DNA of 64,000 nt from contig NZ_VTPX01000004.1 in the NCBI RefSeq assembly GCF_008298015.1, positions 62,001 to 126,000 on the forward strand, given 5' to 3'. Below the pieces are notes generated by a model that was given only the letters and a program-made list of their open reading frames with translations, ran no database searches and was not told the origin of the DNA. The translations under genes were made by a program, and so were the position numbers. The stretch is from Salinicola corii (GTDB lineage Bacteria > Pseudomonadota > Gammaproteobacteria > Pseudomonadales > Halomonadaceae). Shown one piece after another: positions 18,180 to 26,329 of the stretch (the first letter of the stretch is position 1; each line of letters begins with the position of its first letter).

Positions 18180-19177
18180 CGCCGACGCTCCCCTCCGACG
18201 ACCGCTCATCGCGGCACCCGGGCGGACAGCGAGCCGACAGAATCGACCGCCTGCGAGCGTTCGTCACGGTAGCCGAACTGGGCAGCTTCACGCGTGCCGC
18301 GCACAAGCTGGAGTGGCCACGAGCCTCCGTCTCGCTGGCGATCCAGAGATTGGAGAAAGCCGTTGGCGCGCGCCTGCTGAATCGCAGTACCCGGCAGGTT
18401 CACCTGACCCACGACGGTGAACGGTTGCTCAACCGGGCTCGCCATCTCATCGAGGAAAACGATCGTCTGGAGAGCATGTTCCTGCCACCCCATCTCAAAC
18501 TATCCGGACGTCTTACCGTCGACGTTCCCAGCCGAGTCGGCCGTCGCCTGCTGGCGCCCGCACTCCCCGGCTGGTTGGCGCAGCACGTTAACCTTCAATT
18601 GCAGTTGCAAGCGACCGACCGTCCGGTGGATCTGATCGCCGAAGGCATCGATTGCGCCGTTCGCTTCGGCCCTCTTCAAGACAGCACACTGGTGGTCCAG
18701 CGGCTTGGACAGGTGGACATCGTCAACTGCGCCAGCCGCGAATATCTCTCCCGCCATGGCGTACCCCACACGCCCGATCAACTTCTAACGCAAGCTCATC
18801 GTCTGGTCGGCTATGCCGCCAGCGAAACGGCCACTAGTGACTCCAACACGTTCGACTACCGTAGCGAGGGGGTCCTGCAGCGCCTCGAACTGCCCTGCCA
18901 GGTATTGGTCAACAGTGCCGAGAACTACATCGCCTGCTGTGAGGCGGGGTTGGGGATCATCCAGGTCCCCCGCTACGATGTCCTGGCCCAGCTCCGGGAC
19001 GGCACCCTGGTCGAGCTGTTGCCGGCGTTTACCGCCGAGCCACTCGACGTCTCGATACTCTATCCCCACCGCCAGAATCGGCCTCCACGAGTCGACGCCT
19101 TCATCGCCTGGTTTCGCGAGCTGATGTGTCCCCATCTCGAGCCGGACGACGGCGGAGCTTGCAACCGCCCCCAATGA
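18173..19177 (+). CDS. LysR-type transcriptional regulator
   Basis: The 334-residue protein has a LysR winged helix (about 25-85: LRAFVTVAELGSFTRAAHKL and SLAIQRLEKAVGARLLNRST) and a periplasmic-binding-like effector domain (LSGRLTVDVPSRVGRRLLAP onward, about 110-310). It belongs to the CrgA-like branch by its N-terminal HTH wording. The start overlaps the ltrA end by 7 nt and has a GGGAG box, so it is translated from the same message. It probably regulates the SDR/LtrA unit; the effector is unknown. Confidence 0.88.
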   Translation: MVTPTLPSDDRSSRHPGGQRADRIDRLRAFVTVAELGSFTRAAHKLEWPRASVSLAIQRLEKAVGARLLNRSTRQVHLTHDGERLLNRARHLIEENDRLESMFLPPHLKLSGRLTVDVPSRVGRRLLAPALPGWLAQHVNLQLQLQATDRPVDLIAEGIDCAVRFGPLQDSTLVVQRLGQVDIVNCASREYLSRHGVPHTPDQLLTQAHRLVGYAASETATSDSNTFDYRSEGVLQRLELPCQVLVNSAENYIACCEAGLGIIQVPRYDVLAQLRDGTLVELLPAFTAEPLDVSILYPHRQNRPPRVDAFIAWFRELMCPHLEPDDGGACNRPQ

Positions 19178-19593
19178 AGCGGTGTGGGGTATCGGACTGC
19201 GCCCCTTCGTGACGTTGATCGGCCGAGGCTGCATCACCGAGCGCTGCTCGGGGCCGTGAATAACCTCTTCCTGCACGTTTTGGTCACGTTGAAAATCAGA
19301 CCGGGAAATAGTCGGGTTGGAGAAGGCAAAAAAGGTTGGGGAAATCAGTAAGTTGTGGCCAGCAGGATTCTATAATTAGAGATATCTATATGTTTTTGAA
19401 GGCAATTATTCAGGTTAGATAATTCAGATATACCACGCGATATACCTCTCAGCCTCAAAAGCTGACCCTATGGTTGTCCATCGCACAACTACGTCGCTAC
19501 GGCTCCAGGCCGCCAAGCCAGCTCATCTGTGGGCACGGTGCGCCTACAATGACCGCCCCATGGGCGGTCAATCACTGCTAAGGGTATCAATCC
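19178..19593. other. Gene-free stretch before the accessory region
   Basis: This 416-nt stretch becomes A+T-rich after about 19280. I see no coding frame with a credible start, no clear terminator and no repeat shared with other gaps. It marks the change from the LysR gene to the accessory region. Confidence 0.5.
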
Positions 19594-19907
19594 ATGCCAA
19601 TTCAAGTGAGAGAAGCGAGAGAGACAGATATTGGGGAGATCTTTGCCATTCGCACCAGCGTGGCGGAGAACCACGCTTCGCTCGATCAGCTCGCCGAAAT
19701 GGGCATCGGACCAGAGACCATTGCCGCCATGCTCGCCAAGGGCCCTTATCTCTGGGTCGAGGAGATTGACCGGATACCCGTGGGCTTCTCAATAGTTTGC
19801 GAAGACACTGCATGCTGTTAGTCCGCGCCGACTACGAAGGGCGAAGAGTGGGCCGCTTACTACCTAAGCCAGCGGAGCGTCACATCTTCAGTATTGCATG
19901 GGTATGA
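19594..19907 (+). pseudogene. GNAT acetyltransferase broken by a frameshift
   Basis: Residues from MPIQVREARETDIGEIFAIR to VGFSIVCEDTACC match the N-terminal half of a GNAT N-acetyltransferase and stop at 19821. The next frame, from 19812, continues with LLVRADYEGRRVGRLLL, the acetyl-CoA-binding motif A (normally R-x-x-G-x-G/A), then AERHIF, and stops at 19907. The expected C-terminal third is absent. So one frameshift plus a 3' truncation is the simplest reading. Confidence 0.7.
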
Positions 19908-19933
19908 TCTAAAAGCCGGAAAAAGCACCAGCT

Positions 19934-21304
19934 TTAAGACTCAGTTTGTTTATTCGAAGACGAGCTAATAAAAGGAGTGTTGGCCGCATCGAATTTATCA
20001 ATCGTAAATGAGATTTTATCATCGTCAGAATCTTCATCTTCTATCACATCTATTTTACTAATCATTAATCCACTACTCGCATGGATAGCGAATGGATTAT
20101 TTGGTGAATTCGGCTCATTCCATCCATGTGCTCGCTGAAATTCTTCGATAGAAATTTGGCCCGAAAGTAGCCGCATCAAACCTCTCGAGGATATTGCAAC
20201 CTCACGCCCTCTCATAGCATAGCCTCCTAGTAAATCATTTCCAACACCAGGTCGTTTCAGTAACGCAGCGGAGTGGTAAGCTTGGCGAAGTGGCTGAGGC
20301 AGATCCCGTAATGCATCCCGCAATGCCTCTTCAATTAGATGGATCGAACTTACCGTTACCCGCCGAGAACGGGAAGCTGATGGTGCACAAATCAGCTCGT
20401 ATTTCATTTGGTAGTCGGTTGACGAGCCAAACCCCCTGCGAAACTCAGCTATGGTTACAAGCAAGACAAAATCAACACTTCTATGCTGACGCAAAAAATC
20501 TTCCGCTATTTCTCTAGAGCTATAAGTATAGTGGGACTTTGCTTGAGCACCATTTCTTAGTATATCGCAACCTCCGTCGCAAGCGATAACTAAGCGGAGT
20601 GTATCATCCGGCGCACCGCTTAATTGCTTAACCTTCCCTTTAAGCGCGTTAAACAAAGGGTTGGAAATTTTAGATGTCGCGACCTTATAGCTAGTATAAC
20701 TGCCGCCACCGTTCAACCAAGCAGGGTTATAAATAATTCTGAGATCGAGACTCCCCCGGGTGCACTCAAATATCGACTTTAATTCACTTTTCTTCTTTAG
20801 CTCATAAAACCATGGTTCAATCTCATCTTTCACGAAGGCACTAAAAAATGCTTTCTCAGGCAGCATTAAACGCATTTTACTCTTATGAGAGGGGCCTACA
20901 GTTTTTCCACGCACCTCACACCAAAAACTTCCCGGATTCATTCCGACCTTTGATGCGAGCCTATAAGCTTCCTGACTTAGCAACCCAAAAGGATTCTGAT
21001 CTTCGAGACCACTATCCGATATAGTGGTTATGTCTGCAACAACTGAAAGGAAGTCACCGCCTTTTTTCGGTATTTTCCAATCAACATCAGGACAGCGTCC
21101 ATTCGATAATACCTGCTCGTGCCGGAGGCATCCCACTTGGGAAAGTCCGTGCAAAATCACTAATTCCCACATCGCATGAAGACGAGAGCCATCTTTAGCA
21201 TTGAGTCGTTTTACAAGTGACGTTACCTGAGCGGGCTCAAGAATTTTTTCTAGTCCAGTAATGCGAGCCTGCATGGACCTCCGTGAAAATACGAAATTGG
21301 TCAC
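19934..21304 (-). CDS. Unknown 456-aa protein, possible PD-(D/E)xK-like fold
   Basis: I do not recognise this protein. The gene is visibly richer in A+T than its neighbours and uses different codons, which suggests transfer. The N-terminal part has a helix with HEQ (E63), then GRCPDVDW (P72-D73) and LSVVADITTISD (D91-I-T93). This order resembles PD-(D/E)xK nucleases with a T in place of K, but that is only pattern reading. The middle has LRLVIACDGGCDILR and VDFVLLVTIAEFRRGFG, possible buried strands. The C-terminus is acidic and serine-rich. The GTG start has a GGAGGGGG box, and a promoter lies upstream at 21356-21385. Confidence 0.75.
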   Translation of the reverse strand: MTNFVFSRRSMQARITGLEKILEPAQVTSLVKRLNAKDGSRLHAMWELVILHGLSQVGCLRHEQVLSNGRCPDVDWKIPKKGGDFLSVVADITTISDSGLEDQNPFGLLSQEAYRLASKVGMNPGSFWCEVRGKTVGPSHKSKMRLMLPEKAFFSAFVKDEIEPWFYELKKKSELKSIFECTRGSLDLRIIYNPAWLNGGGSYTSYKVATSKISNPLFNALKGKVKQLSGAPDDTLRLVIACDGGCDILRNGAQAKSHYTYSSREIAEDFLRQHRSVDFVLLVTIAEFRRGFGSSTDYQMKYELICAPSASRSRRVTVSSIHLIEEALRDALRDLPQPLRQAYHSAALLKRPGVGNDLLGGYAMRGREVAISSRGLMRLLSGQISIEEFQRAHGWNEPNSPNNPFAIHASSGLMISKIDVIEDEDSDDDKISFTIDKFDAANTPFISSSSNKQTES

Positions 21305-21355
21305 TCACCCCCTCCGCATGTTTTCTTCTATTCTCTTAGGCCACGTTCTTTTTTT

Positions 21356-21385
21356 ATAATAAGTATATCTAGCGTTAAGTCTCAA
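21356..21385 (-). promoter_or_regulatory. Promoter of the unknown 456-aa gene
   Basis: On the minus strand, TTGAGA (21380-21385) and TATTAT (21356-21361) are separated by 18 bp, about 50 nt before the GTG start. The surroundings are A+T-rich. Apart from this site and the repeat from 21600, the gap 21305-21794 holds nothing I can name. Confidence 0.55.
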
Positions 21386-21599
21386 TATTGAAATACGTCT
21401 CGACAATGAAGCCACACTAGGTCAATAGGCATGGACAAGCGGCGCCATCGTCGCTTAGACGCTAAGGGTCTCAACTCGTAAGCTTTCTCGAGCTTTACGA
21501 GGAATTCCCTTTGTATCAATCTGCCACATTCCGTTTCACTTCTCTATCCAACGTCTCCCGCCTTTCGTCGGGTAGGCTGCAAATTGCAACATTTCGCAT

Positions 21600-21762
21600 G
21601 ATTTTTCGGGGCTAAGAAACTGCCCGTCGCCCCAGTACTGGCGCGGCTTGGCGTCCTCTGCAACGCTGCGTCAAAACCGCCCCATTTAGCGCGCAGGCGG
21701 GGCGGGGAGTCGACAGCGTACCGGGAGGAAGCAAGGCTATGAGAGACAGGCGGTGGCCACGT
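21600..21762 (+). repeat. Direct-repeat copy A
   Basis: This stretch shares CCCATTTAGCGCGC then GGCGGGGCGGGG (21681-21707) and GGCGGTGGCCAC (21749-21760) with copy B at 23477-23638. The two blocks are 68 nt apart in both copies, and similarity extends upstream through ACTGGCGCGGCT and CTCTGCA. The two copies are in the same orientation. Confidence 0.65.
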
Positions 21763-21794
21763 GGTGTGCGTCGGCTACTCGCCTCACTGAGTGG

Positions 21795-22229
21795 TCAGGG
21801 CAATGAATCGCCCCGCTCCTCAACCGCTGCAATCGAATGGGCTTCTCTGGCCTGACGGAAATCCTCCGCGTGCTCGAAGATCCAGAGCCACATGGGGATG
21901 ATCTTCAACAGAAATTCCTCCCCCAACCGAGTCAGCTCGTAATCGACTCGTGGCGGAACTTCCTCGTAATCCTGGCGAAGAATCAGCCCATCGCGCTCGA
22001 GCTGCCGCAGCGTTCTCGTTAGCATCCGCTGAGTGACACCATCGAGCCGTCGGCGAAGCTCGGCGTGTCTCAACCGCCCTCCCTCCTTGAGCGCGTGGAT
22101 CACCCCAAAAGCCCAGCGGTTGCCGGCGTGGGATAGCACCTCTCTCTTCAGCCAGTCGTCCTCGTTTTCCATCGCGTCACAGAGTGCCCGGGAGCGAGCG
22201 AGCAGGTCGTCTTCGTCTTTCGGTATCAC
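21795..22229 (-). CDS. HxlR-family transcriptional regulator
   Basis: The 144-residue protein is one HxlR winged-helix domain (about 25-120: NRWAFGVIHALKEGGRLRHA, LDGVTQRMLTRTLRQLERDG, YELTRLGEEFLLKI). It lacks the N-terminal cysteine of redox-sensing members; its only cysteine, C17, lies before the domain. The GTG start is tentative because its ribosome-binding site is weak. It is divergent from the reductase gene at 22309 with a 79-nt gap, the usual arrangement in which HxlR controls its neighbour. Confidence 0.85.
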   Translation of the reverse strand: MIPKDEDDLLARSRALCDAMENEDDWLKREVLSHAGNRWAFGVIHALKEGGRLRHAELRRRLDGVTQRMLTRTLRQLERDGLILRQDYEEVPPRVDYELTRLGEEFLLKIIPMWLWIFEHAEDFRQAREAHSIAAVEERGDSLP

Positions 22230-22308
22230 TGATGTACCTACTTATGTGGGGAATCCTGACGTGCAAACATCCGCTACCTCGATCAAAGCCGTCAACGTTG
22301 GAGATAGC

Positions 22309-23241
22309 ATGAATCGCACCGACAGGAAGGAATCGATATTGGTATTGGGCGCGGGAGAGCTGGGCTTCGAAGTACTGCGCCACCTGGCAAATCACGCCCG
22401 CAAGCATCAATCAGCGCGTATCTACGTCCGGTTGAGACAATCCACGATAGATACGACCGATCCGGTCAAGAAGCAGCAAATCGATCAGTTGCGGGCATTG
22501 GGCGTCGAGACGGTTCCTGGCGATGTCGCCGTAACCGGCACGGATGAGCTGGCCGCCCTTCTCGCCCCCTACGATACGGTCATTTCCTGCATCGGCTTTT
22601 CAGCCGGACGTGGCACGCAGACCAAGATTACCCAGGCAGTGCTCCAGGCCGGTGTGAAGCGCTATGTGCCGTGGCAGTTTGGCGTCGACTACGACACGAT
22701 TGGCCGAGGTAGCGCCCAGGACGTATTCGACGAACAACTCGATGTGCGCGACCTGCTCCGGGCGCAGAACCGGACAGAGTGGCTCATTGTCGCCACGGGA
22801 ATGTTCACCAGCTTTCTGTTCGAACCGGCTTTTGGCGTCGTGGACCTTGAGCAGAACGAAGTTCACGCCCTGGGTAGCTGGGATAACCAGGTTACCGTGA
22901 CAACGCCGGAAGACATCGGACGCTTGACCACAGCGATACTGTTTCACGAGCCGCGGTTCCAGAACGAAACCGTGTTCGTCGCAGGAGACACCATCAGCTA
23001 CGGGGAATTGGCGGACGAGCTGGAGCGGCAGCTCGACCGCCCTTTCAAGCGAGAAGCGTGGTCGGTTTCCTACCTTAGCGATGCGCTACGTGCCGATCCC
23101 GAAAACAACCTGTTCAAGTATCGCGCCGTGTTCGCGGCAGGCGTTGGCGTCGCATGGCCCAAGGAAACGACGTTCAATTATCGCGAGGGGCTCGAAACGG
23201 TCGATGTCCCAACCTGGATACACCGCCACCTGGTTGAGTGA
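22309..23241 (+). CDS. NmrA-like NAD(P)-binding reductase
   Basis: The 310-residue protein has an N-terminal Rossmann motif (LVLGAGELGFEVLRHL, 11-26) and the NmrA/isoflavone-reductase pattern (VISCIGFSAGRGTQTKITQA, AGVKRYVPWQFGVD). It most resembles bacterial proteins annotated as aromatic alcohol reductase. It lacks a classical SDR Y-x3-K centre. GGAG precedes the chosen ATG by 5 nt. It is probably induced through the divergent HxlR regulator. The substrate is unknown; electrophile or aromatic aldehyde metabolism is a guess from the family. Confidence 0.8.
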   Translation: MNRTDRKESILVLGAGELGFEVLRHLANHARKHQSARIYVRLRQSTIDTTDPVKKQQIDQLRALGVETVPGDVAVTGTDELAALLAPYDTVISCIGFSAGRGTQTKITQAVLQAGVKRYVPWQFGVDYDTIGRGSAQDVFDEQLDVRDLLRAQNRTEWLIVATGMFTSFLFEPAFGVVDLEQNEVHALGSWDNQVTVTTPEDIGRLTTAILFHEPRFQNETVFVAGDTISYGELADELERQLDRPFKREAWSVSYLSDALRADPENNLFKYRAVFAAGVGVAWPKETTFNYREGLETVDVPTWIHRHLVE

Positions 23242-23476
23242 TGGCCGGCCCATTTATGGCTGAGAAGGACGGCCACCGGTTCTACCCACTTCTACCCACT
23301 CGCTCGCCAGGGGCGAATAATCGAGCGTCGGAGCCAATGCTGACGGGAACTAGTTGGACTGCGTGGGGCTTATCAGGATTGCCCTATCAAACCGCTGGCA
23401 TAGGGGACTGCCGATGGAGGGAATTTCACCCGTTCCAGTTCCATTCACCATGAGCAAAACTGCATAAATCCACATA

Positions 23477-23638
23477 AATTTTCGGTGCTGTTCAGGGTTG
23501 CGCCGCGCCAGCAGTGGCGCGGCTCGAGGCCGTTTCTGCACCTGCGTAATTTTCGACCCATTTAGCGCGCGGGCGGGGCGGGGTGCTGATCGCGCGCCGA
23601 AGGGGAGCAACGATTGGATCGCCGGGCGGTGGCCACAG
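23477..23638 (+). repeat. Direct-repeat copy B
   Basis: This copy has the same two blocks as copy A at 21600, here at 23557-23583 and 23625-23636, with the same spacing. The two copies bracket the HxlR/reductase pair. The rest of the gene-free stretch 23242-23850 shows a doubled TTCTACCCACT (23280-23300) and a short motif CGCTCGCCAGGGG (23301) that recurs at 24692; no gene is visible. Confidence 0.65.
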
Positions 23639-23850
23639 CGTGTAGATGCATCTTTCTCGTAGTCCGTTCCGCCCTCCGCTCTGCTAGTCAACAATTTGGC
23701 GCTGCACGGTCGCTACCCACAGCAATGGCTATAGAGCGGCGCGGTCGCTTCAATGGCGGGACTCTACCTCAAGCGCTGGGGTAAGCTCGAAACGCCCTCC
23801 GGGCTCGTACCGCGCTTCACACCTACAGAGATCAATAGGAATCACGCTTA

Positions 23851-24651
23851 ATGGAATCGCAGAGCCTTCACCGCCCCATTGCCGTCTTCGATGCCGGCAT
23901 CGGCAGTTACGCCATCGTGGCCGAGATACAGCGGCGGCTGCCCCGTCAGGACGTAATCTACTTCGCAGATCGCGCCAGTTTCCCCTACGGCAGCAAAGGG
24001 CCGGAGGAGCTAGCACAGGTCATGGGGCGGACATTGGGCTTTCTGGAAACATTCGAGCCTTCAGCTATTGTTGTGGCATCCAACGCCCCATCGATCACCG
24101 TGCTGGAAGATGTACGGCCAATGACTCGGGTTCCTGTCTTCGGCGTCTTCCCCCCGCTGACAGAAGCGCTGGCAGCCTCGACCCACCACGCGGTAGGGAT
24201 CATGGGTGTCCAGTCACTCGTAGAAAGCGAGATGCTGCGAGAGTTCGTGGGGGGGCACGATCTCGATGGGGCCAGTGTCGAGCTGATCAATGCTTCAAGC
24301 ATGGTCGAATTGGTCGAGAGCGGCGCGTTTCTGTTCGATCCGCCGGGAACGCAGGAGAAGATCAACGACTTTATGACCTCCCTCTTTGAACGAAAGCCCG
24401 ACATCGATGCACTGACGCTCTCGAGCACTCACCTACCCTGGCTCAACCCGTTTTTTGAATGCGCACGCCCTCAGTGCCTCTTTCTGGACCCAGCCGAAAG
24501 CGTTGTCGCAAGCCTAGGTGGCGGGACAGAGGGCAGCGGCAAGATTCGAACGATAGTGACGGAAGACGAGCGTTATTCGGTTAGCGATTTTCGTCGCATG
24601 TTGGATCGCCTTGGCGTGGAACTGGCGCTCGAGGTCGTTGAAGCGCCGTAG
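23851..24651 (+). CDS. Glutamate racemase-like protein lacking both catalytic cysteines
   Basis: The 266-residue protein aligns along its length with glutamate racemase MurI: FDAGIGS (13-19; normally FDSGVGG), YFADRASFPYGSKGPEEL (37-54) and a C-terminal STHLPWL. MurI uses two cysteines. Here the first site reads VVASNAPS (S77 where C is expected) and the second LTLSSTHLP (S192 where C is expected). Normal racemization is therefore unlikely, and it may be a decoy, a binder or an enzyme with altered chemistry. It stands alone between gene-free stretches. An AGGA box lies 10 nt before the ATG. Confidence 0.8.
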   Translation: MESQSLHRPIAVFDAGIGSYAIVAEIQRRLPRQDVIYFADRASFPYGSKGPEELAQVMGRTLGFLETFEPSAIVVASNAPSITVLEDVRPMTRVPVFGVFPPLTEALAASTHHAVGIMGVQSLVESEMLREFVGGHDLDGASVELINASSMVELVESGAFLFDPPGTQEKINDFMTSLFERKPDIDALTLSSTHLPWLNPFFECARPQCLFLDPAESVVASLGGGTEGSGKIRTIVTEDERYSVSDFRRMLDRLGVELALEVVEAP

Positions 24652-24800
24652 CGATCTCATGCCACATCGTTGTATTCATACTTACCCCATCCGCTCGCCA
24701 GGGGGTGAATGATCGACCGCACGATTGTGCAATCCGGCGCCTTCTCACGGTCGATAACGGCTCTCATCTCCCCAATGCGTTATTGCACACGTGATTTTTG

Positions 24801-24862
24801 AGTGGGAACAAGGCTCAACCATGCGGGTTGTAGCGCGGCGCTCCCGGTGTTCCCACTATTTT
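24801..24862 (+). other. Three-way-junction RNA-like element ending in a T-run
   Basis: AGTGGGAACA (24801-24810) pairs perfectly with TGTTCCCACT (24848-24857). Inside are two more hairpins: CAACC/GGTTG around ATGCG, and AGCG/CGCT around CGG. ATTTTTC follows at once, as in an intrinsic terminator. The element lies in the 470-nt gap before fosA. It could be a small structured RNA, a leader or a terminator; nothing else in 24652-25121 is recognisable except short CGCTCGCCAGG motifs. Confidence 0.5.
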
Positions 24863-25121
24863 TCAGGTTCCTGTGAGAATTGACTCAGATGTTCCTGATT
24901 TCCCCCTCGAACGTGTCGAATATCACCGATCATAGGATTGGGCAAAATCCCTCTCTCCTGGCGAGCGATAGGGTTGGGTGGGGTTACGGTCGAGGCTGGC
25001 CAGCGGTCGTTTCACTTTCCGGCCCGAGCCTTCGGCTGCACGGCTTTCATTGATGGCCAGCGATTGTAATGCTCTGATTTTCGTGAGTTTCAGAAAAATC
25101 TGTCACATGCAGGAGCCAAGC

Positions 25122-25532
25122 ATGCTCAAAGGTCTAAACCACCTAACACTCGCCGTCTCTGAGTTGAGTAGAAGCACTGGATTTTACCGAGAGACGCTGG
25201 GGCTGATGCTGAATGCCCAGTGGGATACGGGAGCGTATCTATCGCTTGAGGGTTTATGGCTTTGTCTCACCCTGGACGAGCACCGCGGCACCGAACCACA
25301 TCCCGAATACACACACTACGCCTTCACGGTTACGGCCGATGAATTCACGCCCACCGTCGAACACCTGAAAGCCAAGGGCGTGAAAGAGTGGCGGCAAAAT
25401 CGAAGCGAGGGAGATTCGTTCTACTTTCTCGACCCTGATGGCCATAAGCTCGAGATCCACGTGGGTGATCTGAGGAGCAGGCTGGAAGCCTGTAGGCAAA
25501 AGCCCTACTCCGGCATGGAGATTCTGACCTAG
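25122..25532 (+). CDS. fosA: FosA-type fosfomycin thiol transferase
   Basis: The 136-residue protein belongs to the vicinal oxygen chelate superfamily and matches FosA over its full length ([53 protein letters not shown]). Metal ligands expected at H7, H65 and E111 are present, as is T9. FosA uses Mn2+ and K+ to join glutathione to fosfomycin and open its epoxide. AGGAG lies 6 nt before the chosen ATG. The call rests on pattern and length; activity is not shown by sequence alone. Confidence 0.88.
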   Translation: MLKGLNHLTLAVSELSRSTGFYRETLGLMLNAQWDTGAYLSLEGLWLCLTLDEHRGTEPHPEYTHYAFTVTADEFTPTVEHLKAKGVKEWRQNRSEGDSFYFLDPDGHKLEIHVGDLRSRLEACRQKPYSGMEILT

Positions 25533-25741
25533 CCAGATGACGATAGTTGATTCGATTGTCTGATAGTTAGCGGCATTGGGGTATAGCTAGGTTTTCCGAA
25601 CACGGGTATATACCCTGATCTATACCATATTGCGGCTGGATTCGGTAGGAACGCTTAGGAAGAGGCGGGAACAAAATCTACTGATTTTTAAGCGTTTTTC
25701 TTACGATTTCGGACTTTCTCGGAACGTTCAGGAAGTCCAGA

Positions 25742-25818
25742 TGGCGCGCCCAGCAGGATTCGAACCTGCGACCCCTGCCTTCGGAGGGCAGTACTCTATC
25801 CAGCTGAGCTATGGGCGC
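25742..25818 (-). tRNA. tRNA-Arg (anticodon CCG), CCA encoded
   Basis: The reverse strand folds as a 77-nt tRNA. Acceptor GCGCCCA pairs with TGGGCGC, followed by discriminator G and an encoded CCA. The D-arm is AGCTCAGCTGGATAGAG, the anticodon stem CTGCC/GGCAG has loop CTCCGAA (anticodon CCG), and the T-arm contains GGTTCGAATCC. It reads CGG arginine codons. Confidence 0.95.
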
Positions 25819-26019
25819 GCGATGACGTGACGTCGTGCTGAATGGCGTGGATAGCCGAGTGGCCCGCCAACAGCGCGGCCATCCTACCCGCTCGGCCATG
25901 GGCTGTCCAGACATGGCTTCACCCGCCGCCACGCCAGCTTTCGCAACATCGGGGGATGATTATACTGGAGACGCGACAATACGATAAATGGACGTCACGA
26001 CCGACGACGATGAGGCCAC

Positions 26020-26325
26020 ATGAACGTGAAACTCCCCCTGGCGTTAACGGCTGCCCTGCTGATCTCGGTGCTGGCAACTCAGGCTCAGGCCACCGACGGC
26101 GAAGCGATCTTCGAAAACAACTGCGCCAGTTGCCACGATGGCGGCAGCGCACCGCAGATCGGAAACAAGGATGCCTGGCAGCCGCGTATCGATAAAGGCA
26201 TGGATACGCTCTATACCAACGCGATCGACGGTGTCGGCGGGATGCCGGCCAAGGGCGGCAACGCGGATCTCACCGATGACGAGGTCAAGGCCGCCGTCGA
26301 CTACATCGCCAATGAAAGCGGTTGA
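26020..26325 (+). CDS. Secreted monohaem cytochrome c (c5-like)
   Basis: The 101-residue protein has a signal peptide ending near AQA (about residue 24), a haem-attachment motif C35-A-S-C38-H39 and a probable axial M75 in GGMPAKGG. This is the class I cytochrome c5-type fold, a periplasmic electron carrier. GAGG precedes the ATG. thiM starts 4 nt after its stop, an unusual pairing that probably reflects proximity rather than shared function. Confidence 0.9.
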   Translation: MNVKLPLALTAALLISVLATQAQATDGEAIFENNCASCHDGGSAPQIGNKDAWQPRIDKGMDTLYTNAIDGVGGMPAKGGNADLTDDEVKAAVDYIANESG

Positions 26326-26329
26326 CGGC

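Noticed and set aside
20290-20517. A small open frame inside the unknown 456-aa gene, opposite strand
   Set aside because: It has no start signal or pattern and lies wholly within the longer, better supported gene.
25848-25915. A second tRNA-like sequence (GGATAGCCGAGTGG) beside tRNA-Arg
   Set aside because: It has D-arm-like text but no consistent acceptor, anticodon or T-arm pairing.
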